64,000 nucleotides of DNA, taken from the NCBI GenBank assembly GCA_022846635.1, contig AP025685.1:1426001-1490000 (forward strand), written 5' to 3'. Positions 50,655 through 58,787 of the stretch are shown here, piece by piece. Each line of letters opens with the position of its first letter. Within the stretch, counting starts at the first letter, position 1. This stretch comes from Salmonella enterica subsp. enterica serovar Choleraesuis (GTDB lineage: Bacteria; Pseudomonadota; Gammaproteobacteria; Enterobacterales; Enterobacteriaceae). The position numbers and the translations under genes are program-made. The notes beneath the pieces were generated by a model. That model did no database searches and was not told the DNA's origin. It saw only the letters and a list, made by a program, of their open reading frames with translations.

Positions 50655-51135
50655 TCTTCACTTTGCGATTAGCCAGTTTCTCTACCGTGAGGCGCGCCTG
50701 CTTGATGACCGGCAATGGGACGACTGGCTGAACTGTTACCACCCGCAGGTGGTGTACTGGATGCCGTGCTGGCGCGATGACGACACGCTGACTACCGATC
50801 CACAGCGTGAACTGTCGCTGATTTATTACGCCTCGCGCGATGGTCTTGAAGATCGTATCTATCGCATCAAAACCGAGCGTTCGGCGGCCAGTACGCCAGA
50901 ACCGCGTACCACTCATCAGATAACCAATATCGAGTTGCTGGGTGAAGAGCAGGGGCAAATCCGCGTGCGTTACAACTGGTGCACGCTAAGCCAGCGCTAT
51001 AACCAGAGCGCGAGCTACTTTGGACACAGCGAATGCCTGTTGCAGCCTCTGGGCGATAGCTTCCAGATTATGCGCAAGACCATCCAGCTCAATAACGATT
51101 ACATCAATCAGGTAATCGATATCTACCATATTTAG
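50647..51135 (+). CDS. benB: Benzoate 1,2-dioxygenase small (beta) subunit
   Basis: 162 aa with the SnoaL-like beta-subunit fold; the pattern [18 protein letters not shown] near the N terminus is typical. It gives structure to the alpha3-beta3 oxygenase. The ATG at 50647 overlaps benA by 8 bases and has the AGGAGG ribosome-binding site inside benA. The in-frame upstream ATG at 50560 is too far inside benA. Confidence 0.94.
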   Translation: MRDLHFAISQFLYREARLLDDRQWDDWLNCYHPQVVYWMPCWRDDDTLTTDPQRELSLIYYASRDGLEDRIYRIKTERSAASTPEPRTTHQITNIELLGEEQGQIRVRYNWCTLSQRYNQSASYFGHSECLLQPLGDSFQIMRKTIQLNNDYINQVIDIYHI

Positions 51136-51143
51136 GAGTGACT

Positions 51144-52169
51144 ATGACTTATTCCGTCGCGCTTAATTTTGAAGACGGCGTCAGCCGCTTCATTGAATGT
51201 AACCCGGGTGAAACCGTGCTTGATGCAGCATATCGCCAGAAAATCAATCTGCCGATGGACTGTTCAGACGGTGTCTGCGGTACCTGTAAATGCCGTGGTG
51301 TAGCCGGTGATTACGAGCTGGGTGATGATTTTCTTGAAGAAGCGCTCAGTGAGCAGGAACAGGAGCAGGGACTGGTGCTTACCTGCCAGATGGTGCCATC
51401 CAGCGATTGCGTAATCGAAGTGCCAATGGCTTCGGCGCTATGTAAAACCGCCCCGGCTCAGATCGAGGGTAAAGTTGTGGCGGTGGATGCGCCGTCGCCA
51501 GGGGTATTTGAACTGACGCTGGACGCACAAGGTCCAATCTCGTGGCTGCCGGGACAGTATGTGAACCTGCAAATTCCAGGAACCACGCAGACCCGCGCTT
51601 ACTCATTTAGCTGCGCAAACGCCGAACGTGGCCTGACTTTCCTGATTCGCCACGTACCGGATGGTGCCATGAGCGGTTATCTGGCCAATCGCGCCCAGCC
51701 TGGAGATGCGCTGACCATTCATGGGCCGCAGGGCAGCTTTTACCTGCGTCCGGTGCAGCGTCCGCTGCTGATGCTGGCTGGAGGAACCGGCCTGGCTCCG
51801 CTGTTGGCCATGCTGGAAACCCTGGCTTGCGCCGCCAGCACTCAATCGGTGCATCTTATCTACGGCGTCAATCAGGATAGCGATGTAGTGAAACAAGAGC
51901 AGCTGGAATCGCTTAAAGCCAGGCTGCCAGGGTTCAGCTACTGCATCTGCGTGGCCGATGAAACCAGCCAGGCCCAACACAAAGGTTATGTGACCCACCA
52001 TATGGAGCCGCAATATCTTCACGATGGCGATGTGGATGTCTACCTGTGCGGGCCGCCGCCCATGGTGGATGCGGTATTGGCCGCTTTTAATGAGCGAAAC
52101 ATTTCTCCTGCCAGCTTCCATTACGAGAAATTTAACCCAGGCACCCCGGCACAGGAGCAGGCGGCATGA
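51144..52169 (+). CDS. benC: Benzoate 1,2-dioxygenase electron transfer component
   Basis: 341 aa. The N-terminal plant-type ferredoxin domain has C40, C45, C48 and C81. The FAD domain with RAYSFSC and the NADH domain with GGTGLAPLLAML follow. It passes electrons from NADH to BenAB. The ATG at 51144 is well spaced from TAGGAG; a GTG at 51138 is too close. It overlaps benD by 4 bases. Confidence 0.95.
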   Translation: MTYSVALNFEDGVSRFIECNPGETVLDAAYRQKINLPMDCSDGVCGTCKCRGVAGDYELGDDFLEEALSEQEQEQGLVLTCQMVPSSDCVIEVPMASALCKTAPAQIEGKVVAVDAPSPGVFELTLDAQGPISWLPGQYVNLQIPGTTQTRAYSFSCANAERGLTFLIRHVPDGAMSGYLANRAQPGDALTIHGPQGSFYLRPVQRPLLMLAGGTGLAPLLAMLETLACAASTQSVHLIYGVNQDSDVVKQEQLESLKARLPGFSYCICVADETSQAQHKGYVTHHMEPQYLHDGDVDVYLCGPPPMVDAVLAAFNERNISPASFHYEKFNPGTPAQEQAA

Positions 52170-52945
52170 GCGGACGTTTTAATCACAAAGTGATGGTAAT
52201 AACCGGCGCGGCCCAGGGAATCGGGCGCGGCGTGGCGCAACGGGCCGCCAGCGAAGGTGCAAGGTTGGTGCTGATTGACCGCTCGCCTCATCTCACCGAA
52301 CTTGCCAGCGCTTTACGTGACCAGGGACATGAAGTTCTGGCGCTGATGGCCGATCTCGAACAGTGGGATAGCACGGCTGCGGCTATTGAAGAGGCTCAGC
52401 AGCATTACGAGCGGCTGGATATTTTGGTCAATAATGTGGGCGGCACCATCTGGGCCCGACCCTATGCTGAATACGGCCCGCAGCAAATTGAGGCCGAAAT
52501 CCGTCGTTCGCTGTTTCCCACTCTATGGGGTTGTCGCGCGGTGCTGCCACATATGCTCGAGCAGGGGCAGGGCGTTATCGTCAACGTTTCATCGGTGGCG
52601 ACTCGTGGCGTAAATCGGGTGCCGTATTCGGCGGCCAAAGGCGGCGTTAATGCGTTAACGCAGTCTCTGGCTTTTGAATATGGAGATAAAGGTATTCGTA
52701 TTAATGCAACCGCGCCCGGTGGTACCGATGCGCCGCCGCGAGTGACGCCGCGTAATAATGAGGTACCAGATGACCAGGAACGTCAGTGGTATCAGCAGGT
52801 TGTAGACCAAACCTGCGCCACCAGCTTTATGCATCGCTATGGGACCATTGACGAACAGGCTGCCGCAATATTATTCCTGGCAAGTGACGAGGCCAGCTAT
52901 ATCAATGGCACAATATTACCGGTAGCCGGTGGTGACTGTGGCTAA
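52166..52945 (+). CDS. benD: 1,6-dihydroxycyclohexa-2,4-diene-1-carboxylate dehydrogenase
   Basis: 259 aa classical SDR with the NAD motif GAAQGIGRG, the serine region VNVSSVATRG and the catalytic Y-S-A-A-K. It oxidatively decarboxylates the benzoate dihydrodiol to catechol, linking BenABC to CatA. It is the last gene of the operon; no benK, benE or benR follows. Confidence 0.94.
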   Translation: MSGRFNHKVMVITGAAQGIGRGVAQRAASEGARLVLIDRSPHLTELASALRDQGHEVLALMADLEQWDSTAAAIEEAQQHYERLDILVNNVGGTIWARPYAEYGPQQIEAEIRRSLFPTLWGCRAVLPHMLEQGQGVIVNVSSVATRGVNRVPYSAAKGGVNALTQSLAFEYGDKGIRINATAPGGTDAPPRVTPRNNEVPDDQERQWYQQVVDQTCATSFMHRYGTIDEQAAAILFLASDEASYINGTILPVAGGDCG

Positions 52946-52993
52946 ATATATCTCCAGAAAAATCTGGCGATATATTCCATAATATTGCGTGCT

Positions 52994-53023
52994 AAGGCGG
53001 ATTATTTTTTAAATATCCGCCTT
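52994..53023 (+). terminator. Probable terminator of the pca-cat-ben operon
   Basis: Arms AAGGCGGAT and ATCCGCCTT with a T-rich loop, about 50 bases after benD; the following GTTATTG is a weak T-tract. Confidence 0.7.
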
Positions 53024-53141
53024 GTTATTGTGGTTTGATTTGTTAATTAATATGGCGTTATTCGGACTAATCCATTAAATAAAGCGCAGTGAGTTGGTTA
53101 TAGTGGTTGGGTGTCAGGACAATCAAGCAAGAGGAAATAAA

Positions 53142-53375
53142 ATGCGAACCAAAGTACTCATTACCGCTTCACTGACTGCTGCCAGTCTTTTATTTGTTGC
53201 CGGTTGCTCGTCTAATCAGGAAATCCGCACTACCGATGGTAAATCTATCATTACTAAAGGTAAGCCGCAGGTAGATGACGATACCGGCCTGGTATCTTAT
53301 AAAGATGCCCGCACCGGCACTACCCAGCAGATTAACCGCGACCAGGTTCAGTCGATGGGTGAACTGGATAACTAA
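53142..53375 (+). CDS. YgdI/YgdR-family small lipoprotein
   Basis: 77 aa with a lipoprotein signal peptide; the lipobox is V-A-G-C with C22 as the lipidated residue, followed by S-S, which predicts the outer membrane. The mature part matches the YgdI/YgdR (DUF903) family, a small SH3-like domain, including SIITKGKPQVDDDTGLVSY. Function not known. The ATG at 53142 has a GAGGAA ribosome-binding site, and a terminator follows the stop. Confidence 0.9.
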   Translation: MRTKVLITASLTAASLLFVAGCSSNQEIRTTDGKSIITKGKPQVDDDTGLVSYKDARTGTTQQINRDQVQSMGELDN

Positions 53376-53391
53376 CGGCATATCGTATTTC

Positions 53392-53429
53392 ACCCCGTGC
53401 AGCAGCGATAATAGCGGCTGTGCGGGGTT
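53392..53429 (+). terminator. Terminator of the small lipoprotein gene
   Basis: A long stem with arms CACCCCGTGCAGC and GGCTGTGCGGGGT (one bulge) is followed by TATTATTTT, 16 bases after the stop. Confidence 0.8.
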
Positions 53430-53709
53430 ATTATTTTAATTTCTATCCCATTGCCACTTACGTGGTTGCCTATATTAAATAGTTCCTGTTTTGTGCATCA
53501 GCTCCCATATATAACAATCCGCAAAATTATTTCTCAACTTTAGTGAAAGTGGAAAATATTCCATAGCCACGCTAATCTCCCCGTCAATTCTTGTTGCACT
53601 ATAATTGTTCTATTACGTCTCTGTTAGCGGATGTGGTTAAGGGCTATCGCGCTGCGCATCGATGGTTCCTGCCCCATGAATTTCCTACAGCAGTATGGAG
53701 GATATTTCG
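53430..53709 (+). other. Intergenic region before the VOC-family gene
   Basis: About 280 bases, 334 counting the preceding terminator, with no supportable gene. The last part should contain the promoter of the VOC-family gene and its strong GGAGGA ribosome-binding site (53697-53702). A short open frame at 53591-53800 runs into that gene in another frame and has no recognisable product. Confidence 0.4.
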
Positions 53710-54141
53710 ATGCAACAGTTTGGTGGCTATCTATTTTTTAACGGTAATAGCGAGCAGGCCATCGCTTTTTATCAGCGGGCTATTGATGCTGAATTACTGA
53801 TGAAGATGCGCTTTAGCGAAGCGCCACCCGAAGAGTGTGCGGCGGTGTCGCACTACCCGCCGGAGCAAATTATGCATGCGTCCCTCAAGGTACCGGGTGG
53901 AATGCTTATGCTGTGCGATGGCGCGCAAGAAGGTGATGCCGGATTTAGCGGTTTTTCGCTTAGCCTGGCAACCGACAGTCTGCCTCAGGGGGAACGCTGG
54001 TTTAATGCCCTGGCTGAAGGGGGGAAAGTGATAATGCCATTTGGCAAAACGTTCTGGGCGCTGGGCTTTGGCATGCTGACAGATAAATTCGGCGTTCCCT
54101 GGATGGTTAATGTCGAAGCCAGCCCGGAGCCGACGCTGTAA
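53710..54141 (+). CDS. VOC-superfamily (PhnB/YjdN-like) protein
   Basis: 143 aa, one glyoxalase/bleomycin-resistance-type domain of the PhnB/YjdN group; the pattern YLFFNGNSEQAIAFYQRAI at the start and GKTFWALGFGMLTDKFGVPW at the end are typical. Such proteins bind small molecules or metals, mostly with unknown roles. The ATG at 53710 follows GGAGGA. It is convergent with the permease of the demethylase module. Confidence 0.85.
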   Translation: MQQFGGYLFFNGNSEQAIAFYQRAIDAELLMKMRFSEAPPEECAAVSHYPPEQIMHASLKVPGGMLMLCDGAQEGDAGFSGFSLSLATDSLPQGERWFNALAEGGKVIMPFGKTFWALGFGMLTDKFGVPWMVNVEASPEPTL

Positions 54142-54171
54142 AGGCTCTTCGATACAAATATATCGTTAAAG

Positions 54172-54205
54172 AAAAAGGCAGCCGCTGTGAAGCAACTGCC
54201 TTTTC
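54172..54205. terminator. Bidirectional terminator between the VOC gene and the demethylase operon
   Basis: Arms AAAAGGCAG and CTGCCTTTT, with A-runs and T-runs on either side, separate the convergent genes. Confidence 0.8.
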
Positions 54206-54251
54206 TATTTCTATGGTTGTCTTAGAACGCAAATACGCTAAGAGGTGTTGA

Positions 54252-55799
54252 TTACTCAGCGGCTCCAGCGATTTCCGGTGCGTTACTTTGCGCCGTTGAG
54301 GTGCCGTGCTGTGCCTTTGGCTTTTGCTTCCATGCATCAGCGTAAGGGGCCGTGCCTTTGTCATAAGGCTTAGCCAGCAGCATATAAATAAAGCCCGCCC
54401 CCATAACAACCACTGTTGTCAGGATCATCGAGTAGTTAATGTACCAGGCAGCATCCGGACTGCGCGGCCACACCATGTTGATAATCGCGCCTAGTCCGTA
54501 AATCAGTGCGCCGATATTCACCAGGAACCCCCAGCCGCGTAGCGTAAACTGCCCGCTCGGACGCCAGCCGCGAGAGCGGGCGATCAGGGCGGCAATAACA
54601 ATAAGCTGGAAAGCGACGTAAATGCCGATAGCGGCAAATCCGACGATGGTAGCAACAGCATCGGCCATAAACAGACCCAGGCACACGATAGCTGCCGGAA
54701 TCACGCCGCTCACCACCAGTGCGAAGGAGGGGACGTGGTTTGTTGACAAACGCTTAAGCAGATTGCTACCGACAATCATCTCATCGCGCGCATAGGCAAA
54801 CAGCAATCGGCTGGCAGCCGCCTGCAGGCTAAGTACGCAGGAGATAAATGAAATCATGACCACTGCCATCACCAGCTTAGAACCTACCGGACCAAAGGCA
54901 TTAGCCAGAATGGTCGCCACCGGATCGGTATCCTCGCCGGCCAATACCTTCTGAATATCCGGTACCGCCAGAATGAGCGCCAGACAGGCAAACATTGCCG
55001 CCGCTCCGCCAATATAAATGGTCATACGCATAGCTTTAGGGATGCGTTTGCCTGGATTCGGCGTTTCTTCCGCCACATCGCCACACGCTTCGAAGCCGTA
55101 ATACTGGAACAGACCGGCCAGAGAAGCGGCAAGGAATGCCGGGAGATAAGAGCCATTGATATTCAAATCAAAGGTATTGAACAGTACGCTTAACGGCTGA
55201 TGGCGTTCAAACATGAGCAGGTAGCCGCCCACTAGGATGGCACCAATCAACTCACACAAGAAGCCAAACATCGCCACCCGAGCCAGGAGTTTGGTTCCCA
55301 CCAGATTCAGACAGGTAGAGAGCAGAATTAACGCCAGAGCAATGTAGATACTGGCATTAGAACTGGCTTCAAAACCCAGCATGGCAGAAAGATAGGGGCC
55401 GGCACCCACCGCCACACCGGCGATAGTAGCGCACAGCGCCCAGGCATAAACCCAGCCCACCATCCATGCCCAGCGCTTGCCTACCAGACGGCGCGCCCAG
55501 GGGTAGACGCCACCGGAAATAGGATACTGGGAAACTATCTCGCCAAAGACTAAACAAACGAGGAGCTGACCACAGCCGATTAACAGATAAGACCAGAACA
55601 TCGGCGGGCCGCCTGCTGCCAGACACAGACCAAACAGCGTGTAGACCCCCACCACCGGCGACAGATAAGTAAAGCCCAGAGAGAAGTTCTCCCACAGGCT
55701 CATAGTACGGTTGAAGTTAGAGCTGTAACCAAGAGCACGTAACTGTTCGGCATCGTCATCGACAGCCGTCGTGGTAGTTTGTGCAGATGAATGACCCAT
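54252..55799 (-). CDS. APC-superfamily amino-acid/amine permease
   Basis: 515 aa with twelve predicted membrane segments and charged, low-complexity ends. The first membrane region (NFSLGFTYLSPVVGVYTLFG) and SQYPISGGVYPWARRL match the amino acid/choline (GabP/UGA4-like) branch of the APC superfamily. It is the last gene of the sigma-54-driven operon, 125 bases after the demethylase gene, so it probably imports the operon's substrate, an N-methylated amino acid or amine, or a similar compound. The substrate cannot be told from sequence. Confidence 0.86.
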   Translation of the reverse strand: MGHSSAQTTTTAVDDDAEQLRALGYSSNFNRTMSLWENFSLGFTYLSPVVGVYTLFGLCLAAGGPPMFWSYLLIGCGQLLVCLVFGEIVSQYPISGGVYPWARRLVGKRWAWMVGWVYAWALCATIAGVAVGAGPYLSAMLGFEASSNASIYIALALILLSTCLNLVGTKLLARVAMFGFLCELIGAILVGGYLLMFERHQPLSVLFNTFDLNINGSYLPAFLAASLAGLFQYYGFEACGDVAEETPNPGKRIPKAMRMTIYIGGAAAMFACLALILAVPDIQKVLAGEDTDPVATILANAFGPVGSKLVMAVVMISFISCVLSLQAAASRLLFAYARDEMIVGSNLLKRLSTNHVPSFALVVSGVIPAAIVCLGLFMADAVATIVGFAAIGIYVAFQLIVIAALIARSRGWRPSGQFTLRGWGFLVNIGALIYGLGAIINMVWPRSPDAAWYINYSMILTTVVVMGAGFIYMLLAKPYDKGTAPYADAWKQKPKAQHGTSTAQSNAPEIAGAAE

Positions 55800-55855
55800 A
55801 TTGCCTTCCTTAAAATGAATTGCTTATGAGAACGGCGCGTTAGTTAGTGTTTTGG

Positions 55856-55879
55856 TCCGGCGGCGCAGGTCCCGCCGGA
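55856..55879. repeat. Intercistronic GC-rich inverted repeat
   Basis: Arms TCCGGCGG and CCGCCGGA around CGCAGGTC, in the 125-base gap between demethylase and permease genes. There is no T-run on the minus strand, so it is more likely an mRNA hairpin that changes relative expression than a full terminator. Confidence 0.6.
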
Positions 55880-55924
55880 ACACCGTGAATGGCTTTTGTT
55901 GTAATGAATAAAACGCGTAGTCTG

Positions 55925-56965
55925 TCAGGCGGTTTTGGCTTCCTCCCTGGCATAGTCCTCATCAAATTGCGACAGCCATTCGACGGCCTGGTCGCGGTAG
56001 CGGGTAAATCCTTTGTAATCGACCAGCTCCTGATTAAGCGTTTTCAGTACCCGATGCATGCGTTTAGCCCATACCGGGTTGGTTGCGATATCCTGCAGGC
56101 TTAGAAGGTAAGTACGAATCGGGAAGACAATAGCGTTACTGCGCGGCAGGCGGTGTAAAGGCTGCAACTCAATACGCAGATAAACTTTTTCACCGGCGTT
56201 TTCGGCGGTAACCGTGGTGCGATCCGGAGCCCAGTCCGGCAGACTTTCGGCGGAAACATCGAGACGTGGATTAACCGTCAGCGACCAGTTAAGGCGGCGC
56301 ACCGGATGGCCGTTGCGCAGGCGCAATAAAAACTTCAGCGCGCGATCAAGCATACCGCTCTCTTTTAGTAGCGGAACCGGGCCGTGGAACTCATGCCAGG
56401 CCATACCAAGGTTAAAACGCAGGGAGTAGTCGGCACGCTGAGTGGCGATACCCGCGCCCCAGTAAAGGGTTCCGTCGCGCTCTTCCTGCAACACCCAGTC
56501 GCCCTGGGCCTGGCGGGTAATGTATTCCATTGGTTCGTAAGGCAGCGTGCTCGGATCGCCGAAGGTAAAGGTATCGTCGATGTTCAGCAGTGAGTTCGTC
56601 CAGTGCCAGCGGGTGCCGTCGCGCTCCAGAGAGAAATACTCCGGATAATCTTTAGCGTAGGACTCCATGATTAACTCCAGCAGATCCCACTGCGCTTCCA
56701 TCATGTGCGGAGCCGAAACGTAATGCATACCGGGATCTTTCTCGAGCGTAATAGCCCGGTCGCGGCACTCGCTGATGTAGTGTTCATCAATATCGAATAC
56801 GGCTTTCAACGCATGCTCACCTACCGGAACATGTGGCTCCAGATTCATGGTGTACATGTACTCATCATCAGGGAACGGCCATGGCGCACGGGCGATACAC
56901 TCCGGGCTGTTGGCATAGGTATAGTCATCGCGGTAGGTTTCGTCAGGGCGGAACTGGATAGTCAT
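55925..56965 (-). CDS. DUF3445 haem-dependent oxidative N-demethylase-like protein
   Basis: 346 aa matching the DUF3445 family, now linked to haem-dependent oxidative N-demethylases (dimethylamine monooxygenase, Dmm systems). Family features include the opening PWPFPDDEYMY, the SLLNIDDTFTFGD stretch, the NLGMAWHEFHGPVP motif and the C-terminal LPRSNAIVFPIRTYLLSL. It should use oxygen and electrons from the adjacent flavoprotein to remove a methyl group from an amine. It lies 12 bases after the reductase gene. In methylotrophs the substrate is dimethylamine; here, with an amino-acid-type permease, it may differ. Confidence 0.86.
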   Translation of the reverse strand: MTIQFRPDETYRDDYTYANSPECIARAPWPFPDDEYMYTMNLEPHVPVGEHALKAVFDIDEHYISECRDRAITLEKDPGMHYVSAPHMMEAQWDLLELIMESYAKDYPEYFSLERDGTRWHWTNSLLNIDDTFTFGDPSTLPYEPMEYITRQAQGDWVLQEERDGTLYWGAGIATQRADYSLRFNLGMAWHEFHGPVPLLKESGMLDRALKFLLRLRNGHPVRRLNWSLTVNPRLDVSAESLPDWAPDRTTVTAENAGEKVYLRIELQPLHRLPRSNAIVFPIRTYLLSLQDIATNPVWAKRMHRVLKTLNQELVDYKGFTRYRDQAVEWLSQFDEDYAREEAKTA

Positions 56966-56977
56966 GGTGGTTCTCCG

Positions 56978-57946
56978 TTAGCAATCAATAACCAGCCGCG
57001 CGCATTTAGCTCGGGATACGCAAGGCATAATTTTTTTATTAGCGGCTTTGTCCTCATCGGACAGCCAGTCGTCGGTATGCGATATTTCACCATCGAGTTC
57101 GAGGACGCGGGTTTCGCACATACCGCATGCCCCCCCACGGCACAGATACGGAATTTCATGTCCCGCTGCTTCGGCGGCTTCCAGCAGGCTTTGATCTGGG
57201 GATACGTTGATAGTGGCGCCGCTACGCGCCAGGGTAACGCTGAAGGCCTCACCGGCGCTGCCTTGCTCGAGGAAACGTTCATAATGGATGTGGCTATCCG
57301 TCCAGCCGTGGGCGTGAGCAGCATCGACGGTATCCTGAATCATCCCCTCCGGGCCGCACACATAGACATCGCTGCCCAATGGACGGTCGGCCAGAACTTC
57401 AGAGATATTGAGCCGTTCACCGCGATCGCCGCGATAAAGATGTACAGCCGGACCGTATTCGTGAACCAACTCCTCGCCAAGCCGCGCATGCTCGACGCCG
57501 CGCACGGCAAGGTGAACCTCAAAAGGCGTACCGCGCAGTCTTAGTTCGGCCAGCTGAGAGCATACCGGCGTAATGCCGACGCCCCCGGCGATAAACAGAT
57601 GCAGGCGGGCGTGTTTGCTCAACGGGAACAAGTTGACCGGCCGCAAAACTTCCAGCTCGTCGCCTTCCTGAATTGCATCGTGCATGCGCACCGAACCGCC
57701 GCGACCTTCGGGCACTTTGCGTACCGCAATCTGGTAGCTGCTGGTGTCGTAAGGTGAGCTCATCAGTGAGTAAGCGTTACGGCGGGTGCCTTCAGCATCC
57801 GGAATCAGCACCACCAGGTTGCTACCGCCGGAAAAAGGGGGTAAATGTTCGCCGCTGGTGGAGACCAGGGTAAAACGCTTAATCTCCGGGGTGACCCGGT
57901 CAATGCGGTCCACTCTTACCTGGAGAGTTCCGGTACTTTGACTCAT
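56978..57946 (-). CDS. Flavin / [2Fe-2S] oxidoreductase (phthalate dioxygenase reductase type), Dmm-like
   Basis: 322 aa in the PDR/VanB order: an N-terminal flavin domain with RNAYSLMSSPYD, a nucleotide domain with FIAGGVGITPV and VYVCGPEGMI, and a C-terminal plant-type [2Fe-2S] domain with C269, C274, C277 and C309. It should carry electrons from NAD(P)H to the DUF3445 protein in the same operon. Its start overlaps the DmmA-like gene by 4 bases. Related reductases serve Rieske oxygenases, but none is encoded in this operon. Confidence 0.9.
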   Translation of the reverse strand: MSQSTGTLQVRVDRIDRVTPEIKRFTLVSTSGEHLPPFSGGSNLVVLIPDAEGTRRNAYSLMSSPYDTSSYQIAVRKVPEGRGGSVRMHDAIQEGDELEVLRPVNLFPLSKHARLHLFIAGGVGITPVCSQLAELRLRGTPFEVHLAVRGVEHARLGEELVHEYGPAVHLYRGDRGERLNISEVLADRPLGSDVYVCGPEGMIQDTVDAAHAHGWTDSHIHYERFLEQGSAGEAFSVTLARSGATINVSPDQSLLEAAEAAGHEIPYLCRGGACGMCETRVLELDGEISHTDDWLSDEDKAANKKIMPCVSRAKCARLVIDC

Positions 57947-58542
57947 GTGTCTAGCTCCTCTGCTTGCGGAAGTTCGCCGGGGACTTCGGCATCGGCCTTC
58001 ACTGCCTGAAAGGCGGCGAGGCGGCGTGAATAGTGGTCGCGAACCACCAGAGTGCAGTCGCAGTGCGGGCAGTTGAAAACCCGTTGAGTAACGTTTTCGG
58101 TATAACCATCACAGTGCACGCACCACACCCGACGAACGAAAGATCCGCAGTGTTCGCGCAGCACTTCATCTTTATTCAAGTTGATGGCATCTGCCGCCTG
58201 CATGGCGGTACCGATAAAGCTTTCCGAACCAGCCAGATACAGACGCGTTCCCATGCGCGACTGCCCCAGCAATTCATGTAACCGTTCAACCAGCGTGTGA
58301 TTGCTGGAGAACAACTCCAGCTCGATGCCTGTCAGCATCTCGATCTCTGCCAGAAAGTTATTCCCGGAAAAGCTTTCGGTGGAGTAGAGCACGCGCACCG
58401 GTGCGCTGTGCGGCATTTCACTTAGCAGACGGAGCACTGCGCTGCCGCCGCTGCCTTGCCCGGCAATAATGTGGTGCTTGCCACCGGCAAGGGGTTGCAG
58501 GACATCGTAGATAGGCCTGCTTTTAATACCCGTGATGAGCAT
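57943..58542 (-). CDS. DmmA-like subunit with C-terminal zinc-ribbon-type motif
   Basis: 199 aa. The N-terminal half resembles a Rossmann/reductase-like nucleotide domain (IIAGQGSGGSAVLRLL). The C-terminal half has C-x2-C and C-x2-C pairs (WCVHCDG and NCPHCDC), likely binding zinc or a rubredoxin-type iron. Proteins of this layout are annotated as DmmA-like dimethylamine monooxygenase subunits and occur with DUF3445 and reductase genes. It is the first gene behind the sigma-54 promoter; role probably electron transfer or complex assembly. Confidence 0.82.
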   Translation of the reverse strand: MLITGIKSRPIYDVLQPLAGGKHHIIAGQGSGGSAVLRLLSEMPHSAPVRVLYSTESFSGNNFLAEIEMLTGIELELFSSNHTLVERLHELLGQSRMGTRLYLAGSESFIGTAMQAADAINLNKDEVLREHCGSFVRRVWCVHCDGYTENVTQRVFNCPHCDCTLVVRDHYSRRLAAFQAVKADAEVPGELPQAEELDT

Positions 58543-58623
58543 GGTCTTTCCTCCAGAGGTGCCGGCCTGATGGCTCAGCGTCTATGTATTAACCCACCAG
58601 GGAAAAGGCGAGCCAGTATCTAA

Positions 58624-58639
58624 AGCAAAGGTTGTGCCA
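58624..58639 (-). promoter_or_regulatory. Sigma-54 (-24/-12) promoter of the demethylase operon
   Basis: On the minus strand the sequence is TGGCACAACCTTTGCT, which fits the consensus TGGCAC-N5-TTGC(A/T) with exact spacing. It lies 82 bases before the first operon gene and right downstream of a sigma-54 activator gene, which strongly supports function. Confidence 0.9.
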
Positions 58640-58723
58640 TATGCGCAACATTCTGATAACAAATGGTTTTGCTATATTGCTGATTGGGAATAACGGCAAA
58701 AATGCGATGGGGTGTGGGTATTT

Positions 58724-58732
58724 TTGCAGCAC
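58724..58732 (+). promoter_or_regulatory. Candidate upstream activator site (TTGCAGCAC)
   Basis: TTGCAGCAC lies about 85 bases upstream of the -24 element, a usual distance for a sigma-54 enhancer site. The same nine bases occur at 61476-61484, and TGCAGCAC forms both arms of the inverted repeat 61450-61473, upstream of the regulator genes. Confidence 0.5.
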
Positions 58733-58764
58733 TAAAACGGGGCGAGTGGATGATGTTGGAGCAT

Positions 58765-58780
58765 GACACATCCCTGTGTC
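58765..58780. promoter_or_regulatory. Inverted repeat GACACA-TCCC-TGTGTC upstream of the sigma-54 promoter
   Basis: A perfect 6-base inverted repeat just after the activator gene stop and about 126 bases upstream of the -24 element. It could be a second enhancer site or part of the 3' end of the regulator message; no T-run follows. Confidence 0.4.
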
Positions 58781-58787
58781 CGAGGGG

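Noticed and set aside
53591..53800. Short open frame before the VOC-family gene
   Set aside because: Runs into the VOC gene in a different frame and has no ribosome-binding site or family resemblance.
56705..57544. A 279-codon plus-strand open frame opposite the reductase and demethylase genes
   Set aside because: No recognisable protein features; the minus-strand genes have clear motifs throughout the same interval.
54252..58542. Reading the reductase plus neighbours as a Rieske aromatic-ring dioxygenase system
   Set aside because: The operon has no Rieske-type C-x-H/C-x2-H oxygenase; the catalytic partner is the DUF3445 protein, which fits the oxidative N-demethylase type.
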